Shown piece by piece: positions 1 through 5,698 of a stretch of DNA of 6,104 nucleotides. The position numbers and the translations under genes were made by a program. Where the stretch lies: positions 1 through 6,104 of the forward strand of contig JAEPNS010000218.1 of assembly GCA_017643325.1 (NCBI GenBank). The letters are read 5' to 3'. Every line of letters begins with the position of its first letter. The first letter of the stretch is position 1. Below the pieces are notes generated by a model. It saw only the letters and a list, made by a program, of their open reading frames with translations, had not been told where the DNA came from and did no database searches. Origin of the DNA: Alphaproteobacteria bacterium (GTDB lineage: Bacteria > Pseudomonadota > Alphaproteobacteria > UBA6615).

Positions 1-717
1 CCCCCATTTGCAGAGGGACTCGATATGCGCCGTGCCGTTTTCGGCCAGCACATCGCAGGTGAAATGATTGCGCCACATGAGCAGGGTCATCTCGAGCTGG
101 ATGGCAACGTCGCCGTCGCTGTCGACCACCACGTGGTCAAAACTGCGGTTCTCGAACCGATGCGCCGCGCGAACCACGAACGGTGCCTGCAGGTGTTCCG
201 CACCGAGCCAGAACAGACACGTGTCCAGCAGGTGCGATCCCAGGTCGTAGAGCACGCCCGTCCCTTCGTCGCGCCACGCTGAATCCCGCACCAGCCGGGC
301 GGTGCCGTTGCCATAGAACATACGCAGGGAATAGATCCGGCCGAGTTTGCCGGACTCGATCAGCCGCTTCATGGCCACGAAATGCGGCTCGAACCGGTGG
401 TTGTAGGCTGTGTAGAGAACCGTTCCGGACGCCTCCGACATCTCCTTCAGTTGCGAAAGAGAACCGTTTTCGTCCGTCAGTAGCGGTTTTTCCACCAGAA
501 CATGCTTGCCGTTTGTCAGGAGATGTTCCAGCACGCCATACTTCGCGCCGTCGGGTGTGCAGACGAGCGCCGCGTCGTATGAGTCCAGGGGGACATCGGC
601 CACGGCGCTGACATCGGCGTCACGATTCACCGGGTCCACGGTTGCGATACAGTCCGCCCCGGCCACACGCTGGCGCTTGTATCCCTGTGTCCCCAGCCCG
701 ACGACGATCACGCGCAT
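1..717 (-). CDS. Gfo/Idh/MocA family NAD(P)-dependent sugar oxidoreductase (3' end missing)
   Basis: Only the first 239 codons are present; the reading frame is open to base 1. The family oxidises or reduces a sugar hydroxyl with NAD(P). An N-terminal Rossmann fold is visible: a glycine motif GLGTQG at residues 7-12, an acidic residue (Asp28) after the second strand that hints at NAD preference, and the family signature EKP at residues 76-78. The C-terminal domain starts near residue 120 and shows the DLGSHLLD block (158-165), whose Asp158 and His162 match the usual substrate and catalytic positions. The ATG at 717 is forced: it lies three codons after the stop of the preceding gene in the same frame, with no start codon between. 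No strong Shine-Dalgarno is seen, so translation may be coupled to the kinase gene 9 bases upstream. Inferred role: oxidation of a keto or hydroxyl position on the activated sugar made by this operon. The exact substrate cannot be read from sequence. Confidence 0.88.
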   Translation of the reverse strand, partial: MRVIVVGLGTQGYKRQRVAGADCIATVDPVNRDADVSAVADVPLDSYDAALVCTPDGAKYGVLEHLLTNGKHVLVEKPLLTDENGSLSQLKEMSEASGTVLYTAYNHRFEPHFVAMKRLIESGKLGRIYSLRMFYGNGTARLVRDSAWRDEGTGVLYDLGSHLLDTCLFWLGAEHLQAPFVVRAAHRFENRSFDHVVVDSDGDVAIQLEMTLLMWRNHFTCDVLAENGTAHIESLCKWG

Positions 718-726
718 CGGATGACG

Positions 727-2286
727 TCAGCCCACTTCGCCGTATCGCGCAAACCGCTCGACGGTATCGATCTTCGCGCGCACATCGTCCGGACGGACGG
801 GAATGTTGCCGTCGCGCTCACACTCGACCGCGGCCGCCATGGAGCCGAGGATCGTCGCCACGAGATCGTTGTCGTGCACCAGCAGCGACAGCGTCGAATA
901 GGCGAGAAGTGCATCGCCCGCCCCGACGGCGTCCACCACATTGTCGACAAAACTGTCGACGACAGAGAAGGAATCCAGCGATTCATGGTCGCTGTTCCGG
1001 CAGGTCAGCACGCCGCGGGAGCCAAGCTTCAGGACGAGCAGCTTGCAGGCGGCCTCGTCATACAGCGCGGAGGCCAGCGGACGGATTCCCGAATCCTGGT
1101 CGGCCAGAGCAAACCTTGCCTCGCGTTCGTTGGGGGTGATCAGGTCGAAGCCCTTGAACTCGGTGATGTTGCCCCAGCGACTCGCGACCTGGCTGTCCGC
1201 CACGCGCAACACGTCGTCCGGAATGGACTCGATCAGCCGCTGGATCGTGCGCCGGTTGAAGATGCCGTGACGAAAATCGCTGAAGACGACCGCATCGCTC
1301 TCGACACTGCCGACCGCACCCGTCAACTCTCCGACGATGTCGTCGGAGATCGAGCTGTTGTCCAGTGTATCGACTTTGAGCAGCCGGTAACCGGCCGCCA
1401 CGATCGCATTCTTGTTGGTGGTCGGGCGCGCGGCATCGACCACAGGACGACACGTGATTCCGGCGTCGGACAGGCCGTCCAGCACGAAGTCCTTCAAATC
1501 GTCGTCGCCCAGCACGGTCGAGAAAGTGACGTCCGCGCCGGCGGCCGCCATGTGCATCGCGACAATGCCTGCCCCGCCGATATAGTCGCGCTTTTCCTCG
1601 AACAGCACGCTCATGGTCGGCGTCTTTGTCTGCCCGCCGATCATCGAGCACTGCGTAAAGCTGTCGACGATGGTGTCGCCGACGACGTGCACCTTCTTGC
1701 CCTCCATGCTGTCCAGGGCTGTGCGGAGATCCGCGAAATCGACACCGCGGGACTCCATAACCGTGAGCAGCTTCTCGGTCTGGATTTCCGGGGGCGCGAG
1801 ATCGATCAGGTTCGACGAGGAGTAAACAATGTCGCCCGGCGTGAAGATGATCTTGCCGCCATACTCCGAGACCACCTTTTCCTCTTCGGAGGTCTTCGGC
1901 TTGATTCCTTCGGCGATGTACTCGTAACCCTTCGCGAAAAAATCCGGCTGCAGGTCGCGGATGTTATCGAGCGGGGTCGGGTTCGGGTCGATCAGCACGT
2001 AGTCCACGATATCGAACGCCGCTAGGTTCAGGGCGCGAAGATCCTGCGGGACATGCGGCCGATACGTACCCTTCTGAATATGGCGGTCCGCGGTCAGGCT
2101 GGCGACCAGGAGGTCCGCCTTGGACTTCGCATAAACGAGGTGGCGCAGGTGTCCCGGATGCACAACGTCAAAGACGCCGTGACACATGATGAGCTTTTGC
2201 TCGCGGGGAAACGGGCCGACCTCTTCCAAAAGCTCGGCGACTGTCTTGACCTTGCCGCGGTAGCGTCCCGTGAGTTCGTCGATCAT
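727..2286 (-). CDS. Bifunctional nucleotidyltransferase / PfkB sugar kinase, ADP-heptose synthase-like with inverted domain order
   Basis: This 519-residue protein combines the two activities of HldE (RfaE): C1 phosphorylation of a heptose 7-phosphate and nucleotide transfer to the resulting 1-phosphate. Residues about 30-165 form a cytidylyltransferase-like domain: GVFDVVHPGH (37-46) holds the HxGH motif at 43-46, followed by KGYEY (119-123) and a YSSSN motif (155-159) in the ISSS-type position. Residues about 197-510 form a PfkB/ribokinase domain, with GDTIVD (203-208), GGAGIVA (237-243), an asparagine-containing NERE segment and DAVGAGD (452-458), whose last Asp is the catalytic base. E. 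coli HldE has kinase first and transferase second; here the order is reversed. The usual Asn of GGAANVA is Ile241. A TTG at 2295 would give three more residues and overlap the upstream stop as TTGA. I prefer the ATG at 2286, with AAGGG 10 bases upstream. ADP is the expected nucleotide by analogy, but CDP cannot be excluded. Confidence 0.9.
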   Translation of the reverse strand: MIDELTGRYRGKVKTVAELLEEVGPFPREQKLIMCHGVFDVVHPGHLRHLVYAKSKADLLVASLTADRHIQKGTYRPHVPQDLRALNLAAFDIVDYVLIDPNPTPLDNIRDLQPDFFAKGYEYIAEGIKPKTSEEEKVVSEYGGKIIFTPGDIVYSSSNLIDLAPPEIQTEKLLTVMESRGVDFADLRTALDSMEGKKVHVVGDTIVDSFTQCSMIGGQTKTPTMSVLFEEKRDYIGGAGIVAMHMAAAGADVTFSTVLGDDDLKDFVLDGLSDAGITCRPVVDAARPTTNKNAIVAAGYRLLKVDTLDNSSISDDIVGELTGAVGSVESDAVVFSDFRHGIFNRRTIQRLIESIPDDVLRVADSQVASRWGNITEFKGFDLITPNEREARFALADQDSGIRPLASALYDEAACKLLVLKLGSRGVLTCRNSDHESLDSFSVVDSFVDNVVDAVGAGDALLAYSTLSLLVHDNDLVATILGSMAAAVECERDGNIPVRPDDVRAKIDTVERFARYGEVG

Positions 2287-2291
2287 CCTCG

Positions 2292-3314
2292 TCAAGCCCT
2301 TTTCGCGGGAGCCTCACCCGGCCCGAGAAAGTCGAACCAGGTCTTCGTTGCGACCTCGATGGAATCCGGGTCCCATAAGGGGGCGTCCCGCCAATGCTGG
2401 ATCTCCGCCATCATCCGCGCCACACCGTCTTCGAACGGGACCTCGGCTTTCCATCCCAGCTCTCGCGTGATCTTCGTGATATCAGCGTAGGTGCATTCTG
2501 GCTCACCCGGCCGCTTCGGTACGTAGACCACCTCCCCGCCGATAAGCTCCACAAGGCGGTTGACGCTCTGGGGGTTGCCGGCGCCCAAGTTGAAGCGTTC
2601 GCCGACGAGATGCGTCTCGGCAGCGGCAAGAAATCCTGCCGCCACGTCCGATGCATAGACGAAGTCGCGCGACTGGCTGCCGTCTCCGACGACGGTGAAA
2701 GGCTTGCCTTCAAGCTTCTGCTTCAGGAACACGCCGAAGACCGCGCCGTAGGCGCCGGTGGTCCGGACACGTGTCCCGTAGGCATTGAAAATACAGATCG
2801 AGTTGACCGGCAGCTTGTAGACCTGTTGCCAGTGGAACGCGGCCTGCTCGCCCTGATACTTGGACAGCGCGTAGGGGTATTGGGGCTGGATCCTGTGCTG
2901 CTCGTCGGTGGGCGTATCCGCCAGCCCGTAGCAGGAGGACGAGGCGGCGTAGACGAACTTCTCGACTGCGGCCTCGCGCGCCGCCTCCAGCACACGTACC
3001 GTGCCCTGGACGTTTACGTCCATGTAGTCGACCGGGCGTTCGATGGACGGGACAATGTCTCCAATTCCGGCGAAATGGAAGACGTACCTGGCATTCGCGA
3101 ACGCGGGGTCGTCGGGCCCAATGTCGCGAATATCCTTCCAGTCCGTCGACAGCCGGTCATCGCCGGCGTGGTGTGCGAGATTGCTCTCGCGCCCGCCGGT
3201 CAGGTTGTCGATCACGCGCACATCAAAGTCGCGCGCGAGCAGAAGATCGACCATGTGGCTGCCGATGAAGCCCGCGCCCCCGGTCACCACTGCTACGGGA
3301 CGGGATGAATTCAT
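2292..3314 (-). CDS. NAD-dependent nucleotide-sugar epimerase/dehydratase, GalE-like extended SDR
   Basis: This 340-residue extended short-chain dehydrogenase should act on a nucleotide-activated sugar through a keto intermediate made with bound NAD. TGGAGFIGSH (11-20) is the Rossmann glycine motif, Asp36 ends the second strand as expected for NAD, and KDIRD (60-64) follows. SSSCYG (125-130) and YALSK (148-152) supply the catalytic Ser, Tyr and Lys. Length and motif spacing fit the UDP-glucose 4-epimerase group; I see no specific resemblance to HldD. The ATG overlaps the stop of the upstream SDR gene by four bases (ATGA), with AAGG five bases before it, so translation is probably coupled. The next gene begins 5 bases downstream. 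The two SDR genes are clearly different in sequence, so they are not a recent duplication and probably catalyse different steps. Substrate and stereochemistry are unknown. Confidence 0.92.
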   Translation of the reverse strand: MNSSRPVAVVTGGAGFIGSHMVDLLLARDFDVRVIDNLTGGRESNLAHHAGDDRLSTDWKDIRDIGPDDPAFANARYVFHFAGIGDIVPSIERPVDYMDVNVQGTVRVLEAAREAAVEKFVYAASSSCYGLADTPTDEQHRIQPQYPYALSKYQGEQAAFHWQQVYKLPVNSICIFNAYGTRVRTTGAYGAVFGVFLKQKLEGKPFTVVGDGSQSRDFVYASDVAAGFLAAAETHLVGERFNLGAGNPQSVNRLVELIGGEVVYVPKRPGEPECTYADITKITRELGWKAEVPFEDGVARMMAEIQHWRDAPLWDPDSIEVATKTWFDFLGPGEAPAKRA

Positions 3315-4315
3315 GCGGCCTTGTTTTTCTTCAGAGTGCGCACGTTGTAGTAGCGGTCGTCGTCCATGCTGTCCGGCAGCTTGCCGTCACGGAACAGCTC
3401 GACGAGTTCGCGAATCGCTTCCTCGATCGTGTGCTGCGGCTCGAAGTCCAGCACGCGCTTAATCTTATCGGAGTTGATGTGGTAGCTGCGGATGTCGTCG
3501 GTGGGCTCGGTCGCGATCTCGATCTCGCCTTTTTCGGGCATCATCTCCTCGACCACCTTCTTCACCAGTTCGGCGATCTCCATGATGCTCATGTTCTGGT
3601 AGCCGCAATTGAAGGTCTCGTTCTGAACCTTTTCCGCCGGCGCCTCCAAAAGCAATTCGCAGAGGTCGCAATAGTCTTGCACGTGCAGGTTCGGGCGAAG
3701 TTGGGAGCCGCCGAACACACGGATTTTCCCGTTGGTGACAGCATGGTTGGTCAGAATGTTCACCGACAGATCAAGACGCTGGCGCGGTGCGTAGCCGCAC
3801 ACCGTTGCGGGCCGGAAAATCACGCCAACGAAGTCGTCGTCGGTGTATTTTTTCAGGATCGGCTCGCACATGCCCTTGTACTTGTTGTAGAGCGTCAGCG
3901 GCACAAGCGGGTGATCCTCGGTCACCTGTGGCTTGTCAGACACGCCATAGACCGAGCTGGACGACGCATAGACGAAGCGCTTGACCCCCACCTCCTTCGC
4001 TGCCTTCACCATCGGTTCGAAGGCATCGAGATTGATCGACGTGCTTAGTTTCTCGTCGAGTTCAAAACTCGCATCGTTGGAGATGCAGGCGAGATTGATG
4101 ACCGCATCCTTTCCCTGGAACACATCCGACAGCGCGGCCGCGTCACGGATATCGCCCTTCACAATGGTCAGGTTCGGGTTGTCCGCGGGCAGATGCTCAT
4201 CGCCGAAGAACATCGTGTCGAACACGGTGACGTTGTAGCCCTTGCCGAGCAACTGGGGGACGAGGCGGCTGCCGCAATAACCGGATCCACCGGTCACAAC
4301 TACGTTGGTGTGCAC
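3311..4315 (-). CDS. NAD-dependent epimerase/dehydratase, extended SDR family
   Basis: This 334-residue protein is an extended SDR of the nucleotide-sugar epimerase/dehydratase type. The glycine motif is GGSGYCG (9-15), Asp33 closes the second strand, GDIRD lies at 54-58, SSSSVYG at 117-123, and the catalytic pair is YNKYK (142-146). The segment LACISNDASFELD (74-86) recalls a subgroup of SDR enzymes common in surface-polysaccharide clusters, although I cannot name its reaction. The start is GTG at 4315, chosen because a good AGGAG lies nine bases upstream and the Rossmann fold begins immediately after. A 64-base gap separates it from the transaldolase gene, the only real spacer in the operon. 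Its stop overlaps the start of the next SDR by four bases. Likely role: epimerisation or dehydration of the NDP-heptose or of a companion sugar. The charged C-terminal tail (DDDRYYN..KKNKAA) is not explained. Confidence 0.92.
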   Translation of the reverse strand: MHTNVVVTGGSGYCGSRLVPQLLGKGYNVTVFDTMFFGDEHLPADNPNLTIVKGDIRDAAALSDVFQGKDAVINLACISNDASFELDEKLSTSINLDAFEPMVKAAKEVGVKRFVYASSSSVYGVSDKPQVTEDHPLVPLTLYNKYKGMCEPILKKYTDDDFVGVIFRPATVCGYAPRQRLDLSVNILTNHAVTNGKIRVFGGSQLRPNLHVQDYCDLCELLLEAPAEKVQNETFNCGYQNMSIMEIAELVKKVVEEMMPEKGEIEIATEPTDDIRSYHINSDKIKRVLDFEPQHTIEEAIRELVELFRDGKLPDSMDDDRYYNVRTLKKNKAA

Positions 4316-4324
4316 GATTTCGCG

Positions 4325-4329
4325 CTCCT
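4325..4329 (-). promoter_or_regulatory. Ribosome binding site for the GTG-started SDR gene
   Basis: On the minus strand this reads AGGAG, nine bases before the GTG at 4315. It is the clearest Shine-Dalgarno in the window and supports the GTG start. It sits in the only sizeable intergenic gap, so this gene has its own ribosome entry and does not depend on coupling to the transaldolase. Confidence 0.75.
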
Positions 4330-4349
4330 GACTTCAAGTGTTCCTGTTG

Positions 4350-4363
4350 GCCGAACGGTCGGC
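4350..4363 (-). other. Small GC-rich hairpin in the 64-base intergenic gap
   Basis: The minus strand reads GCCGA CCGT TCGGC, a perfect five-base-pair stem with a four-base loop, between the transaldolase stop and the SDR start. No run of T follows, so it is not a standard intrinsic terminator. In GC-rich DNA a stem of this length can occur by chance. It could act as an RNA-processing or stability element, but this is speculative. Confidence 0.3.
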
Positions 4364-4379
4364 GGCGACGTCCGGCGAC

Positions 4380-5126
4380 CTAGGCCGCGGATGCGTCCGC
4401 GTCGGCTCCGATCGGGATATCGAAACCGGACGCCTGCGCGTCCTTGTAAAACATGGCGACCGTTTCCAGGCTGAACTGGTCCAAATCCTTGCCAAGGCTG
4501 GCCAGCTTCGCGAGCTGATCTCCCGCCATAGTGATGATGTCGCAGCCGGTTTCCTCGGCCTGGATCAGGTTGAGTACCTCGCGCGGGCTGGCCCAGAGCA
4601 ACTCGGCCTTCGGCTTCGCCGAAACGATCTGCTTGTAGTCGCGCATCAGCGGTACGGGGTCCGTGCCCGCGTCTGCGATCCGGCCGGCAAACACGGAGAC
4701 AACCGCTGCCGTATCGGCATCCAGCGCGTCCGCAACGTCCTCGACATGCTGCAGGGTGAACATCGCCGTCACGTTGACTTGGACGCCCTCGCCGGAAAGC
4801 TCGCGCACCAGAGGCACCGCGGTTTGCCCCTGGGTGTTCGTGATCGGGATTTTCACAAAGACATTGTCGCCCCAGGACGCGATTTCGCGCGCCTGAGCCC
4901 CCATCGTCGGCAGGTCGTCGGCAAACACTTCGAAGCTGATCGGCTTGTCACCCACAACGGCAAGGGCATCGCGCGCGAATGCCGTATAGTCCGTCACGCC
5001 CGCCTTGCGCATGAGCGTGGGATTTGTCGTGAAGCCCGAGATCATCGGGTCAGCCGCCATCTTCTCGATCTGGTCGAGTTCGGCGCCGTCGGCGAAAATT
5101 TTCACCCGCAGCTTTGAGATATCCAT
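4380..5126 (-). CDS. Transaldolase family protein
   Basis: This 248-residue class I aldolase-fold enzyme is expected to move a dihydroxyacetone unit between sugar phosphates, interconverting fructose 6-phosphate plus erythrose 4-phosphate with sedoheptulose 7-phosphate plus glyceraldehyde 3-phosphate. Visible motifs are FADGAEL (11-17) with the conserved Asp13, TTNPTL (33-38), SFEVFADD (64-71), and VKIPITN (91-97), in which Lys92 is the Schiff-base lysine. NVTAMFT (118-124) and SVFAGRI (144-150) follow. Phe146 sits where transaldolase B has Phe178 and fructose-6-phosphate aldolase has a Tyr, which favours transaldolase activity. The length fits the short transaldolase/FSA group rather than the 316-residue TalB type. 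The ATG shares its A with the stop of the phosphatase gene (TGATG), and GGGGG lies five bases before it. A TTG one codon upstream is possible but less likely. The inferred role is to feed sedoheptulose 7-phosphate to the SIS isomerase of the same operon. Confidence 0.92.
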   Translation of the reverse strand: MDISKLRVKIFADGAELDQIEKMAADPMISGFTTNPTLMRKAGVTDYTAFARDALAVVGDKPISFEVFADDLPTMGAQAREIASWGDNVFVKIPITNTQGQTAVPLVRELSGEGVQVNVTAMFTLQHVEDVADALDADTAAVVSVFAGRIADAGTDPVPLMRDYKQIVSAKPKAELLWASPREVLNLIQAEETGCDIITMAGDQLAKLASLGKDLDQFSLETVAMFYKDAQASGFDIPIGADADASAA

Positions 5127-5698
5127 CAACGCCCCCGTTTTTTCGACTGCCCGCCGGTCAGTTGCCGTATCAGGTCGACCGCCGCAGGCAGGTCAGGAGC
5201 TGTAAAGTCCGGCGCAAGTTTGTACTGGTCCTCGTACTCCCACCCGTCGATGAGGATGGTCCTGCAACCTGCCGCCTGCCCGGCGCCGACATCACGCCAC
5301 GTGTCCCCGACGATGAAACTCGATCCCAGATCGATATCCCATGTTTCCGCGGATTCGGAAAGCATGCCGGGGTTCGGTTTGTAGCACCAACATTCGTCGA
5401 TGCAACTGCAAACCAAGAGGTCGTCCACAGCGACAGCCGCGCGCAGTCGGCGGTGCATCTCGTCCAGAGTCTCGGCTGAAATCAGGCCGTGGCCCAGATC
5501 TTTCTGGTTGGTCACGACGATGGCGAGGTATTCGAGCGATTTCAGTTCGTCGACGGCCTCCGCCACGCCCGGCAAGAGCTCGAAATCGTCGAGTTCACGC
5601 GGCGCGTAGGAGCGTCCGTTGGCCAGAATCGGCCTGTTGAGGACCCCGTCACGGTCGAGGAACACACATGCGAGCTTGCCGTCGCCGGCATCTACCAT
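5126..5698 (-). CDS. HAD-superfamily phosphatase, GmhB-like (heptose bisphosphate 7-phosphatase type)
   Basis: This 190-residue protein has all HAD motifs: FLDRDGVLN (13-21) with nucleophile Asp15 and acid/base Asp17, TNQ (63-65) as motif II, KPNPGML (107-113) with Lys107, and GDTWRD (131-136) with Asp132 and Asp136. Length and motifs fit the HAD-IIIA group that contains GmhB, which removes the 7-phosphate from heptose 1,7-bisphosphate, and histidinol phosphatase. Between motifs II and III lies a compact loop CSCIDECWC (97-105), matching the place where GmhB binds zinc but with Cys where the usual CxH has His. The ATG at 5698 overlaps the stop of the SIS gene by seven bases, with AGGTGA about ten bases upstream. 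The open frame continues upstream to about 6091, but that part is an out-of-frame shadow of the SIS gene. Placement directly after a GmhA-like gene supports a heptose role over histidine biosynthesis. Confidence 0.9.
   Translation of the reverse strand: MVDAGDGKLACVFLDRDGVLNRPILANGRSYAPRELDDFELLPGVAEAVDELKSLEYLAIVVTNQKDLGHGLISAETLDEMHRRLRAAVAVDDLLVCSCIDECWCYKPNPGMLSESAETWDIDLGSSFIVGDTWRDVGAGQAAGCRTILIDGWEYEDQYKLAPDFTAPDLPAAVDLIRQLTGGQSKKRGR

Noticed and set aside
717..729. Readthrough fusion of the kinase gene with the oxidoreductase gene, which share a frame across one TGA
   Set aside because: The oxidoreductase has its own ATG three codons later at a normal N-terminus for its family. No readthrough signal is evident, so the shared frame is most simply chance.
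721..2025. 434-codon open frame on the plus strand opposite the kinase/transferase gene
   Set aside because: It is the antisense shadow of a gene with strong motifs, has no recognisable domain, and such long antisense frames are common in GC-rich coding DNA.
2394..3308. 304-codon plus-strand frame opposite the GalE-like SDR
   Set aside because: Low-complexity antisense translation with no motif; the minus-strand SDR explains the region fully.
3305..4048. 247-codon plus-strand frame opposite the other SDR
   Set aside because: Its hydrophobic and histidine-rich look comes from the complementary strand of a real gene; it has no family motif.
4350..4363. Intrinsic terminator between the transaldolase and SDR genes
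   Set aside because: The stem is only five pairs and is followed by AACAGGAACA on the transcript strand rather than a U-tract.
4670..4700. Fructose-6-phosphate aldolase instead of transaldolase
   Set aside because: Phe rather than Tyr occurs in the SVFAGRI motif, and the heptose neighbours favour sedoheptulose 7-phosphate formation. It cannot be fully excluded without an assay.
4338..5117. 259-codon plus-strand frame opposite the transaldolase
   Set aside because: Antisense shadow; the transaldolase has a full set of motifs on the minus strand.
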